From the NCBI GenBank assembly GCA_036136335.1, contig JAYZQT010000006.1, forward strand, positions 1 to 64,000: a stretch of 64,000 bases of DNA. Reading direction: 5' to 3'. The translations under genes were made by a program, and so were the position numbers. Source of the DNA: JAYZQT01 sp036136335 (lineage in GTDB: Bacteria > Pseudomonadota > Alphaproteobacteria > MPNO01 > UBA830). How positions within the stretch are numbered: the stretch's first letter is position 1; every line of letters begins with the position of its first letter. The notes under the pieces were generated by a model that was given only the letters and a program-made list of their open reading frames with translations, did no database searches and was not told the DNA's origin. This document shows, piece by piece, positions 28,397 through 37,256 of this stretch.

Positions 28397-29527
28397 TTAT
28401 GATAACAATTCCGAAATAATGTTTTCATAATCATTTTTGGTAAACTTTTTAGGTGAGGTGTCATTAAACCAATTACTGTAGGCGGCCTCCACTACATTTT
28501 CCAAAGGTCCCCCACTGTATCCCATTTCGCCGACACTGCTTGGTAAACCCATATCGTTGTTCATTCTCCCAATTTCTTCCGCAATTCTCTGTCCAACGGG
28601 ACCCCCTACCGCGAGTTTCATAGCAGAAGCAATACGGTTTAGTTTGTCTCCGGAAATTCCATCAAACTCTTTCATAACGGGCGGCGTGCAAACGGTGACA
28701 AGCGTTCCGTGATGCAACGGACTGTCACCAAAGGCCATAGACAAAGCATGTACCGGTCCCAACCCCATGTAGATAGCCATCCCCCCTTCAAGCGCCGCCA
28801 TTAACATATTGGTTCGTGCGACAAGATCATTCCCATCCGCCACAGCCCTCTGAACGTGTTGCGAAGCACGGGCAATGCCGTCTAGTGCTATAGCTTCCGC
28901 TGGGAGGTTTGTGTTCGTAGACAGATAACCCTCAATACAATGGACAAGGGCATCCATACCGGTAGCCGCTGTCAACCCTGGAGGCAGGGAAATTGTCAGA
29001 TTTGGATCACAAAAGGCAATATCAGGCTGTAAATGTACACTACGCAGCCCAAGAGGTGGTGCATTTGCCACAGGATGTATACCTCCACCGAACGTCACCT
29101 CTGCACCGGTTCCAGCAGTTGTGGGTACTGTCGCGTACGGAGCAACATTAACGGTAATCAGGGAAGGGTTTTGCAAATATTCGAGTAAGGGACGGTCGTG
29201 ATTGACAATAATTCGTAACGCTTTACCGGCGTCTAACACAGACCCACCACCCAAACCCACGATACTATCGCAATTATTTTCTCGATAAACCTCCAACGCA
29301 CCCTCGACACATCCGAAAGTAGGGTTTTCGGATATTCCACAAAAAGTTGAAGCGCGAAATTCAAGGGACAAAGCCTCTAGCACCGCATCAACCACACCCG
29401 CATCGAATAGTCCTCGATCAGAGATTACGAGTGGATTTCTGAGAGATTTTCTTGTGAGCCATTCATTTAGATGAATCAGGGATCCTTGACCGAAATGTAC
29501 CGGAGGATAGCTTGGTATAAAGTCCAC
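28397..29527 (-). CDS. Iron-containing (type III) alcohol dehydrogenase
   Basis: 376 residues, start GTG after GGAAAGGGG. Group III metal-dependent alcohol dehydrogenase or maleylacetate-reductase-like enzyme. The dinucleotide motif is VGLGGGSVLDAGKA; the metal site includes TGMDALVHCIEGYLS and MAFGDSPLHHGTLV. It would interconvert an alcohol and an aldehyde or ketone, or reduce a maleylacetate-type acid, with NAD(P)H. It is the first gene of the - strand run with the TRAP permease and binding protein, so its substrate is probably what the transporter imports or a product of it (inference). Confidence 0.87.
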   Translation of the reverse strand: MDFIPSYPPVHFGQGSLIHLNEWLTRKSLRNPLVISDRGLFDAGVVDAVLEALSLEFRASTFCGISENPTFGCVEGALEVYRENNCDSIVGLGGGSVLDAGKALRIIVNHDRPLLEYLQNPSLITVNVAPYATVPTTAGTGAEVTFGGGIHPVANAPPLGLRSVHLQPDIAFCDPNLTISLPPGLTAATGMDALVHCIEGYLSTNTNLPAEAIALDGIARASQHVQRAVADGNDLVARTNMLMAALEGGMAIYMGLGPVHALSMAFGDSPLHHGTLVTVCTPPVMKEFDGISGDKLNRIASAMKLAVGGPVGQRIAEEIGRMNNDMGLPSSVGEMGYSGGPLENVVEAAYSNWFNDTSPKKFTKNDYENIISELLS

Positions 29528-29619
29528 GGAACCCCTTTCCGACTTTCTTTCATTAGTGTTCTCAATACGATAATCATTATTCCATAATAGTTGAATGTTT
29601 GAAATTCAAAGGAAAAAAA

Positions 29620-30687
29620 ATGCGCGTGAACCAGACCGGATTACTACACCATGATGTAGAGAAATCATTCCAGGGATTCACACTGTTTTCCCCTCTGTGG
29701 GTCAAAACAACTTTCCTTATAAACATGGAGGGAAAGATAGTGCATGAATGGGAACTACCTGGAACACCCGGTGGTTATGCCAGGCTGCTTGAGAACGGCA
29801 ACCTCGCATATTCAGTTAATACGGGGCACGGAAATGGTCCTCCATTTCCTGGCGGCGCCCAGGGAGGACTGATGCGAGAGGTGGACTGGGAAGGTAACGT
29901 TGTTTCCGAATTTTTTGACCCCTGGCAGCACCACGATTTTCATAAATTACCGAATGGAAACTGGATCTATTCCGGTTGGTCTATCATGCCCCATGAAATC
30001 AGTTCACGTATCACCGGCGGCATCGACGGCACCGAAAGAGAAGAAGGGGTCTACAACGATTATATTCGTGAAGTTTCACCTGATGGTAAAACCATTTGGG
30101 AGTGGAATTCCCAAAACTTGGAAATAGAAAAGTACCCTGTCTTTCAGCTATACCCCAAACACGTTTACGCTTGGTGCAACACCGTGTTTCCACTCCCAAA
30201 CGGAAATGTTTTAACAAGTTTGCGACACCTTAACACGATAGGAATCATTGACCGAGAAACAAAGAAATTTGTATGGGAGATGACAGATATTTCTTTTGGG
30301 GGGCAACACGACCCCCAGGTTTTACCCAATGGAAATGTGATAGTATTTGCTAACGGGGTTAATACACACGAAATGCATCCACACTCTCGTATCCTTGAAA
30401 TTTCAACAGAAAACAATGAGATCGTCTGGGAATACAAAGACAACCCGAAAACCTACTTTTATTCACATTTTATAAGTGGCCAGGAAAGGCTCTCGAATGG
30501 GAATACGCTAATTAACGAAGGATCAAACGGCAGGCTGTTCGAAGTCACGCAATTTGGCGAAATCGTCTGGGAATATTTTAACCCGTACTACGGTACTGCT
30601 GCTGACGGGGACAATGTGAATTGGGTATTTCGAGCGTTGAGATACGAGGAAGATTCGCCCCAGATCCAAGGTAGAGTACAACTCTAG
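29620..30687 (+). CDS. Arylsulfotransferase (ASST) family protein
   Basis: 355 residues from the ATG at 29620 with AAAGGAAAA upstream; a TTG at 29599 is less likely. It is a beta-propeller marked by repeats of LPNGN (LENGNLAYS, KLPNGNWIY, PLPNGNVLTS, VLPNGNVIVFANG, RLSNGNTLINEG). Histidines match those of ASST enzymes: WQHHDFHKLPNGN, GGQHDPQVLPNGN and YSHFISGQERLSNGN. ASST moves a sulfuryl group between phenolic compounds, usually in the periplasm, but no signal peptide is visible here, so it should be cytosolic. It is followed closely by the Rieske oxygenase gene. Whether it is a sulfotransferase is uncertain. Confidence 0.8.
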   Translation: MRVNQTGLLHHDVEKSFQGFTLFSPLWVKTTFLINMEGKIVHEWELPGTPGGYARLLENGNLAYSVNTGHGNGPPFPGGAQGGLMREVDWEGNVVSEFFDPWQHHDFHKLPNGNWIYSGWSIMPHEISSRITGGIDGTEREEGVYNDYIREVSPDGKTIWEWNSQNLEIEKYPVFQLYPKHVYAWCNTVFPLPNGNVLTSLRHLNTIGIIDRETKKFVWEMTDISFGGQHDPQVLPNGNVIVFANGVNTHEMHPHSRILEISTENNEIVWEYKDNPKTYFYSHFISGQERLSNGNTLINEGSNGRLFEVTQFGEIVWEYFNPYYGTAADGDNVNWVFRALRYEEDSPQIQGRVQL

Positions 30688-30714
30688 GACCCGGTTGAAA
30701 GGAAACAGGTTGAA

Positions 30715-31722
30715 ATGTACGAATTCTTTCCGGAAAGTTGGTATATAGCGGGGTACTCTGCAGATTTTGATAAACTAACCCCGAAGCAGGTTTTTCTTCT
30801 TGACCAACCAATAGTTATCTTCAGGGTTCGTAGCGGTAATACCGTGGCCTTGAAGGACATTTGCCCCCATCGTTTTGCACCCCTCTCAAAGGGTAGAGTC
30901 AAAGGAAACAGCATTGAATGTCGATATCACGGCTTCCGTTTCGGTCCAACCGGTGAATGCACAGCGGTACCGGGTACAGACGAGATTCAAGAGGGTATCT
31001 GGACAAAACATTACCCAACGAAGGAAATGTGGGGTTTGGTGTTTGTATGGATGGGAGAAAAAAAACCAGCAGAGGATGTTCCACTGCCCCCGCTACATTA
31101 TTTTGACGACCCCAATTGGGTCGGCTTGCATGGTATGCATCAAGTTGACGGCAACTACACCCTGCTGCGAGACAATCTGACTGACCTTACCCACGCAAAA
31201 TTTCTGCACGGATCTACCCTCGCAACTGATGACGTAACAGATTTTCCAGTTGAGGTAGAAAAAACAGATGACGCAGTAATTATCAAAAGACGAATGGAAA
31301 ATATTGAAAGATCTTCGCCGTTCATGCATATGCATGCAGATTTCAAAGGTAGGGTAACACACTGGCAAGAAGTAAATTTTCACCCTCCGTGTACCATAAT
31401 AATAAAAGTGGGTGTCCATTCTGTTAAAAGGGACAACAATTACCAGAAAATTGAGTTCAGAATTTTAAATTCCCTGATCCCAACCGGGCCAACAACGACA
31501 AATTATTATTGGTCCGTCAAAAGAAACTTCAGGCTCAATGATGCGGATTTATCGCAGAAGGATTATGACGCAAATCTCGAAGCATTCATGGAGGACAAAG
31601 AGATTATTGAAGCCCAGCAAACAATGATCGATACAATGGACAAACGGGACACTCTGCCGGTGATAGGTCCCCATGACAGGGGTCTTCTGCAGGTCACGCG
31701 GTTAATGGAGAAGTGGCAGTAA
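30715..31722 (+). CDS. Rieske non-haem iron oxygenase, catalytic subunit
   Basis: 335 residues. The Rieske [2Fe-2S] site is C50-x-H52 and C69-x2-H72 (CPHRFAPLSKGRVKG...CRYHGF); the catalytic iron site is DNLTDLTHAKFLHG with H160 and H165. This matches the vanillate O-demethylase-like group, which demethylates or hydroxylates aromatic acids using electrons from a ferredoxin reductase. No reductase gene is next to it. It starts 27 bases after the arylsulfotransferase-like gene, in a likely two-gene operon that ends just before carB. Confidence 0.9.
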   Translation: MYEFFPESWYIAGYSADFDKLTPKQVFLLDQPIVIFRVRSGNTVALKDICPHRFAPLSKGRVKGNSIECRYHGFRFGPTGECTAVPGTDEIQEGIWTKHYPTKEMWGLVFVWMGEKKPAEDVPLPPLHYFDDPNWVGLHGMHQVDGNYTLLRDNLTDLTHAKFLHGSTLATDDVTDFPVEVEKTDDAVIIKRRMENIERSSPFMHMHADFKGRVTHWQEVNFHPPCTIIIKVGVHSVKRDNNYQKIEFRILNSLIPTGPTTTNYYWSVKRNFRLNDADLSQKDYDANLEAFMEDKEIIEAQQTMIDTMDKRDTLPVIGPHDRGLLQVTRLMEKWQ

Positions 31723-31723
31723 T

Positions 31724-31750
31724 TTTAGTAACAAGTGCAATTTAGTAACA
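31724..31750 (+). repeat. Direct repeat TTTAGTAACA upstream of carB
   Basis: The ten-base TTTAGTAACA occurs at 31724-31733 and again at 31741-31750, between the Rieske gene stop and the carB start. A 12-of-13 copy (CAATTTAGCAACA) is at 35051-35063, across the carB stop. It could be an operator, or an accident of the junction where foreign genes meet carB. Confidence 0.45.
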
Positions 31751-31773
31751 GCGATAAAAATGAACAGACCAAT

Positions 31774-34700
31774 ATGCCCAAACGCACAGATATAGAAAGT
31801 ATTCTGATTATCGGCGCTGGGCCGATCGTAATCGGTCAGGCGTGTGAGTTCGATTATTCCGGAACTCAGGCATGCAAGGCTCTCAAAGATGAGGGGTATC
31901 GGGTCATTCTGGTCAACTCCAACCCGGCAACAATAATGACTGATCCGGAACTCGCTGATGCCACCTATGTGGAACCGGTAACCCCTGAATTGATCGCTAA
32001 AATTATCGAAAAAGAAAGGCCAGATGCATTGCTGCCGACCATGGGCGGACAGACTGGCCTAAACACTGCGCTTTCACTTGCCAAGATGGGCATATTGGAC
32101 ACATTTGGTGTTGAACTCATAGGCGCCACACGAGAAGCAATCGATAAGGCGGAAAACCGGGAACTCTTTCAGGAGGCGATGTTGCGCATTGGCCTGGAAA
32201 GCCCGCGCGGTCGAATCGCACGGTCTCTGGAAGAAGCCCGTGAAATCGTCAACGAGACAGGCCTACCAGCCATCATACGTCCCTCCTTCACCCTAGGCGG
32301 TACTGGCGGCGGTGTCGCCTATAACCGAGAAGAATTTGAAGAAATCGTCCGTCGCGGGCTGGACGCGTCGCCAAGTTCAGAAGTGCTGGTCGAAGAGTCA
32401 ATCATCGGTTGGAAGGAATATGAAATGGAGGTGGTCCGCGACTGGAAGGATAACTGCATTATCGTCTGCTCCATCGAGAACGTAGATCCAATGGGTGTAC
32501 ATACCGGCGATTCGATCACGGTCGCACCCGCGCTGACACTGACCGACAAGGAATTTCAGATTATGCGCAACGCTTCAATATCTGTACTGCGCGAAATTGG
32601 GGTCGATACCGGCGGATCAAATGTTCAGTTTGCCGTTAACCCGCGTGACGGACGGCTGGTTATAATTGAAATGAACCCTCGCGTGTCACGATCTTCCGCA
32701 CTGGCCTCAAAGGCCACCGGCTTCCCCATTGCTAAGGTTGCCGCCAGGTTAGCCGTGGGCTACACCCTAGATGAGCTGGACAACGACATAACAGGTGTAA
32801 CGCCCGCCTCTTTCGAACCGACAATTGACTATGTGGTAACCAAGGTACCGCGCTTCACATTTGAAAAATTTCCCGGGACGGATCCAGTACTCAGTACCCA
32901 GATGAAATCGGTTGGCGAAGCAATGTCGATCGGCCGTACCTTTCATGAATCATTGCAAAAAGCCATGCGGTCCATGGAAACCGACCGGACTGGACTGAAC
33001 GAAGTGATGATTCCCGGGGCAATTTCTGAAGAAGAGGGAAGTGAGGGAGAAGTAGACGTAGCCGCTATTCTGGGTGCTCTGAATACGCCAGGGGTTGAAC
33101 GCATTCTGACGGTTGCCCAGGCACTACGACACGGGATATCATTGGACGCAATCCATCAAGCGTCAGGATTTGACCCTTGGTTTATTGAGCGCCTTAGGGA
33201 AATCGTTGACGCCGAAGAGACCGTGAGGGAGGACGGCCTTCCTGATAGCGCTCAGGAGCTGCATAACCTGAAGGCGATGGGTTTCTCTGATGATCGCCTC
33301 GCTGAACTAACGAACACTTCCCGCGCAGATGTTGCGGCCCTGCGTAGCACGCTCGCGGTGCGACCGGTTTACAAACGTATTGACACCTGTGCGGCAGAAT
33401 TCACCTCGGAAACCGCATATATGTATTCTACATACGAGCAGGGTAGCTTCGGGCCTGCGGAGTGTGAGGCCACGCCAACAGACCAGTGCAAGATAATAAT
33501 ACTCGGTGGCGGGCCCAATCGGATCGGTCAGGGAATCGAATTTGATTATTGTTGTGTCCATGCGGTCTACGCGTTGGAAGAAGCCGGTTACGAGACCATC
33601 ATGATCAACTGTAACCCTGAAACTGTATCCACTGACTATGATACGTCTGACCGTCTTTATTTTGAACCACTGACTGCCGAAGACGTCATTGAAATAGTGC
33701 GCAAGGAGCAGGAAAATGGGGAAGTTCTTGGACTTATACTCCAGTACGGCGGTCAGACGCCGCTAAAACTGGCCTCGGACCTTGAAGCTTCAGGTGTGTC
33801 AATCCTTGGAACCTCTCCAGATGCAATCGACTTGGCCGAAGACCGCGAGAGGTTTCAAATACTGCTGACCGAACTAGACCTTCGTCAGCCAGCAAATGGC
33901 ACCGCGAGATCAGCAGATGAGGCCATTCGAGTTGCGTCTGACATTGGGTACCCGGTAGTAATTCGGCCCTCCTACGTTCTAGGTGGTCGCGCCATGGAAA
34001 TCGTCCACGACGAACCAGGGCTAACCCGCTACATCCAAAGTGCAGTCAAAGTTTCTGGCTCCACCCCAGTGTTGATAGATTTGTATCTGCGCGATGCTAT
34101 CGAGGTGGACGTGGACGCTGTGCGCGATCAATACGACACAGTCCACATTGCAGGAATTATGGAGCATATAGAAGAAGCTGGCATACATTCTGGAGATTCC
34201 GCCTGCTCACTACCTCCCCATTCCCTCCCGAATACTATTCTCGACGAACTCCGTCGACAAACCGAATTGCTCGCCCGTGGGCTAAAGGTCGTAGGCCTGA
34301 TGAACGTCCAATACGCGATCAAGGACGACACGGTCTATATTCTTGAAGTCAATCCGCGGGCGTCACGCACAGTACCATTCGTGGCAAAAGCAACAGGTGT
34401 GCCCGTAGCTAAAATCGCCGCCCGAACAATGGCTGGCGAAAGCCTGAAAGAACTTCTGGAATTATATCCCAAGAAAGATTTCATCGACCATGTTGCCGTC
34501 AAGGAAGCAGTTTTTCCATTTGCCCGGTTTCCGGGTGTAGATATCATTCTTGGACCAGAAATGAAATCTACGGGTGAGGTAATGGGCATAGATACGGACT
34601 TCGGGCGAGCTTTCGCCAAATCACAACTTGGCAGCGGAACCACGGTCCCACTGAAGGGAAAGGTATTCATCTCAGTGCGTGATCAGGACAAGGGAGCGAT

Positions 34701-35058
34701 GGTTGAACTAGGTCGACGACTGAAGATGATGGGATTCGGCCTAGTCGGGACAGGCGGTACGGCGGATGCGCTCAACACTGCAGGGGTGGAGACTGAAATC
34801 GTCAAAAAAGTACATGAAGGCCGCCCCCATATTGTGGATTCAATGATATCGGGGGATGTCCAACTAGTACTTAACACCACTGAAGGTGCAAAGGCGATAG
34901 CGGACTCATACGAACTACGGCGGACAGCTCTTGTTCGAAAAATTCCATACTATAATACGGTAGCCGGAGCAAAAGCTGCCGTGGAAGCGATTTCAGCGAT
35001 GCGTGCCGGTGGGCTTGAAGTTGCGCCACTCCAGTCCTATTTTAATACAACAATTTAG
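31774..35058 (+). CDS. carB: Carbamoyl-phosphate synthase large subunit CarB
   Basis: 1094 residues from the ATG giving MPKRTDIESILIIGAGPIVIGQACEFDYSG, the universal N-terminus; an in-frame GTG at 31735 is not needed. Two homologous ATP-grasp halves are seen (IGAGPIVIGQACEFDYSGTQACKAL; then ILGGGPNRIGQGIEFDYCCVHA), with an oligomerisation region between and a C-terminal MGS-like regulatory domain (VELGRRLKMMGFGLVGTGGTA). Combines ammonia from CarA with bicarbonate and two ATP to give carbamoyl phosphate. No good Shine-Dalgarno is visible and carA is 6.4 kb away, so it may be transcribed from the Rieske operon or its own promoter. Confidence 0.97.
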   Translation: MPKRTDIESILIIGAGPIVIGQACEFDYSGTQACKALKDEGYRVILVNSNPATIMTDPELADATYVEPVTPELIAKIIEKERPDALLPTMGGQTGLNTALSLAKMGILDTFGVELIGATREAIDKAENRELFQEAMLRIGLESPRGRIARSLEEAREIVNETGLPAIIRPSFTLGGTGGGVAYNREEFEEIVRRGLDASPSSEVLVEESIIGWKEYEMEVVRDWKDNCIIVCSIENVDPMGVHTGDSITVAPALTLTDKEFQIMRNASISVLREIGVDTGGSNVQFAVNPRDGRLVIIEMNPRVSRSSALASKATGFPIAKVAARLAVGYTLDELDNDITGVTPASFEPTIDYVVTKVPRFTFEKFPGTDPVLSTQMKSVGEAMSIGRTFHESLQKAMRSMETDRTGLNEVMIPGAISEEEGSEGEVDVAAILGALNTPGVERILTVAQALRHGISLDAIHQASGFDPWFIERLREIVDAEETVREDGLPDSAQELHNLKAMGFSDDRLAELTNTSRADVAALRSTLAVRPVYKRIDTCAAEFTSETAYMYSTYEQGSFGPAECEATPTDQCKIIILGGGPNRIGQGIEFDYCCVHAVYALEEAGYETIMINCNPETVSTDYDTSDRLYFEPLTAEDVIEIVRKEQENGEVLGLILQYGGQTPLKLASDLEASGVSILGTSPDAIDLAEDRERFQILLTELDLRQPANGTARSADEAIRVASDIGYPVVIRPSYVLGGRAMEIVHDEPGLTRYIQSAVKVSGSTPVLIDLYLRDAIEVDVDAVRDQYDTVHIAGIMEHIEEAGIHSGDSACSLPPHSLPNTILDELRRQTELLARGLKVVGLMNVQYAIKDDTVYILEVNPRASRTVPFVAKATGVPVAKIAARTMAGESLKELLELYPKKDFIDHVAVKEAVFPFARFPGVDIILGPEMKSTGEVMGIDTDFGRAFAKSQLGSGTTVPLKGKVFISVRDQDKGAMVELGRRLKMMGFGLVGTGGTADALNTAGVETEIVKKVHEGRPHIVDSMISGDVQLVLNTTEGAKAIADSYELRRTALVRKIPYYNTVAGAKAAVEAISAMRAGGLEVAPLQSYFNTTI

Positions 35059-35141
35059 CAACAACCTGACTCAAACGTCGCGTAGGGCTTTTTGCCGTTT
35101 TACCGCGGGTAAGGGTTGTTTTGTGCAAAGGAAGCCGGACC

Positions 35142-35615
35142 ATGGAAAAAGCTCCGATGACGCTGCAGGGTTTTGATGATCTGCAAACTGAACTAAAACG
35201 CCTCAAGACCACTGAGCGCCCAGAGGTCATTAAAGCAATCGCGGCAGCGCGGGAACACGGCGATCTCTCGGAAAATGCCGAATATCATGCGGCACGCGAA
35301 CGCCAGGCCTTTATAGAAGGCCGGGTCGGCATTATTGAGGACCTTCTCAGCCGCGCTGAGGTAATTGATGTGACGGCGATCAAGGGCAAGGTCATTAAAT
35401 TCGGCGCGATCATCACAATCATCGATGAAGACACCGAGGAAAAATCAACTTACCAGATTGTTGGTGAACACGAAGCCGACGTCAAATTGGGTAAACTGTC
35501 GGTCAACTCGCCCATGGCCCGCGCCATGATCGGCAAAACGGTGAGCGACTCGATCGAGGTAACCACCCCGGGGGGCACCAAATCATACGAAATCATGGCG
35601 GTAAAGTACAAGTAG
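35142..35615 (+). CDS. greA: Transcription elongation factor GreA
   Basis: 157 residues from the ATG after GGAAG; the frame opens upstream at a TTG (35121) but the family length (158) supports the ATG. The N-terminal coiled coil (LQTELKRLKTTERPEVIKAIAAAREHGDLSENAEYHAARE) carries the acidic tip that enters the polymerase secondary channel and stimulates cleavage of backtracked RNA. The C-terminal FKBP-like domain ends GGTKSYEIMAVKYK. It follows carB by 83 bases, a gene order seen in other alphaproteobacteria. Confidence 0.96.
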   Translation: MEKAPMTLQGFDDLQTELKRLKTTERPEVIKAIAAAREHGDLSENAEYHAARERQAFIEGRVGIIEDLLSRAEVIDVTAIKGKVIKFGAIITIIDEDTEEKSTYQIVGEHEADVKLGKLSVNSPMARAMIGKTVSDSIEVTTPGGTKSYEIMAVKYK

Positions 35616-35673
35616 AGCATCAAACACGTTCCAAAAATTCGGGTTGTTGAGACTAAATAATTTGTTACCAAAC

Positions 35674-36165
35674 CTAGCCCAAGATATCCGCGTCCACATC
35701 AACAGGCACACCAAACGCGCGTTTGGATGTGCGGATCGCCAAAGCCGATTTGACGACGCTGACATTAGGTGCAGAGGTCAGGTTGGATGTGAGGAATTTC
35801 TGATAGGCATCCCAATCAATAGCAACAATCTTGAGAAAAAAATCGGTTTCGCCTGCCAGCATATGGCACTCACGAACCTCAGGCCATCCGGCGACACGCT
35901 CCTCAAATGAGACCAGGTCGACCTCTGCTTGGCTGTGCAGCCCAACGTGCGCAAAGACCGTTACACCGAAACCGAGCGATGCAGCGTCGACGTCAGCGTG
36001 ATAGCCACGGATGCAACCAATATGCTCCAGCGCTCGCACCCGCCGCAAACAAGGTGGCGGCGAAATTCCCGCGTTCCGAGCTAAATCTACGTTCGTCATT
36101 CTTCCATTCTCCTGCAGGTCGCGCAAAATCTTAAGATCGATTTTGTCAAGCTTGAGTCTGGCCAT
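35674..36165 (-). CDS. Lrp/AsnC family transcriptional regulator
   Basis: 163 residues. The N-terminal winged helix-turn-helix is KLDKIDLKILRDLQENGRMTNVDLARNAGISPPPCLRRVRALE; the C-terminal RAM domain includes VSFEERVAGWPEVRECHMLAGETDFFLKIVA, the amino-acid-binding part. Such regulators sense an amino acid and control its metabolism or their own gene. The gene is divergent from the ELM1-family gene (113-base gap), convergent with greA. The ligand is unknown. Confidence 0.93.
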   Translation of the reverse strand: MARLKLDKIDLKILRDLQENGRMTNVDLARNAGISPPPCLRRVRALEHIGCIRGYHADVDAASLGFGVTVFAHVGLHSQAEVDLVSFEERVAGWPEVRECHMLAGETDFFLKIVAIDWDAYQKFLTSNLTSAPNVSVVKSALAIRTSKRAFGVPVDVDADILG

Positions 36166-36278
36166 ATTAAAAAATTCCGCTAGATTTGGTTGCTAACAAC
36201 TGTCGTGAATGTCAAAGGCGACATTATATTATAAGGAATGATAACAATATTTCAATTTAGTGCCTCTATTTTAACATT

Positions 36279-37256
36279 ATGAGCGTCGCCGCAGCAGTCT
36301 CGGTTTGGGTCGTAACCGACGGAAAACCAGGAATGGAGAACCAATGTTTGGGTCTTGCAGAAGCTCTGAATGCTGTTCCAGTCGTAAAACGCATTTCTAT
36401 AAGTTTTCCCTGGTCGGTTCTGCCCCCAAAGCTCTGGCCTACATCAATTGCTGTGACGGGAGTGGGCAGGGACCAACTGAGGCCACCGTGGCCAGACATA
36501 TTAATCGCCACGGGCAGGCAGACTGTCGCGCCGGCACTCGCAATTAAACGGGCCAGCGCCGGAAGAACCTTTTGTGTTCAAATTCAAAACCCCACCGTTT
36601 GGCACGACCGTTTCGACCTGCTTGCTATCCCAGCTCATGACCAGGTTAAGGGCGACAATGTGTTTGTTACCACAGGGGCCCTTAACCGAGTAACGCGTGA
36701 CAAGCTAGAGAGAGGCGGCATTAGAGCACGTCACTTGCTAAGTAACCTACCTCGGCCACTCGTTTCGGTTCTTGTTGGCGGATCTAACCGACAATACCGG
36801 ATGACAAACAAATCAATCCAAAATCTTGGTAATCGCCTAGCCATTCTTTGTGAGGAATATGGTGCAGGCATAGCCGTGACCACATCCCGGCGAACCGGTC
36901 CAAAGAATGAAAAGACACTGCGCGCATTGCTGGCAAAACACCCCTGTTGGTTCTGGGACGGCACGGGAGAAAATCCATATTTTGGCCTACTTGAGCTTGC
37001 CGACGCGATCATTGTTACCGCAGATTCTGTATCGATGATTTCGGAGGCCTGCTCGACTGGTACACCGGTATACGTTGCCGATTTAGACCGCGGATCCGCA
37101 AAATTCAGGCGCTTTCATCAAAACCTCCGTAAAACCGGTATTACTCGACAATTTGAAGGCAGACTCGAAAGTTGGAAATATAATCCGCTCAATGACACGG
37201 TTGCCGTTGCCGCCGAAGTTTTGCGGAGATTCGGGTCAACGCATTCAGCACATTGA
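36279..37256 (+). CDS. Mitochondrial fission ELM1 family protein
   Basis: 325 residues of the ELM1/DUF1022 family, which has a glycosyltransferase-like fold and is widespread in alphaproteobacteria; the bacterial role is unknown. Signatures are the N-terminal VWVVTDGKPGMENQCLGLAEAL, WPDILIATGRQTVAPALAIKR, VQIQNPTVWHDRFDLLAIPAHDQ, and a late TADSVSMISEACSTGTPVYVADL. Length is near the usual 310-330. The start has no strong Shine-Dalgarno. It is followed, with overlap or near-contact, by the 2OG-Fe(II) oxygenase. Confidence 0.9.
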   Translation: MSVAAAVSVWVVTDGKPGMENQCLGLAEALNAVPVVKRISISFPWSVLPPKLWPTSIAVTGVGRDQLRPPWPDILIATGRQTVAPALAIKRASAGRTFCVQIQNPTVWHDRFDLLAIPAHDQVKGDNVFVTTGALNRVTRDKLERGGIRARHLLSNLPRPLVSVLVGGSNRQYRMTNKSIQNLGNRLAILCEEYGAGIAVTTSRRTGPKNEKTLRALLAKHPCWFWDGTGENPYFGLLELADAIIVTADSVSMISEACSTGTPVYVADLDRGSAKFRRFHQNLRKTGITRQFEGRLESWKYNPLNDTVAVAAEVLRRFGSTHSAH

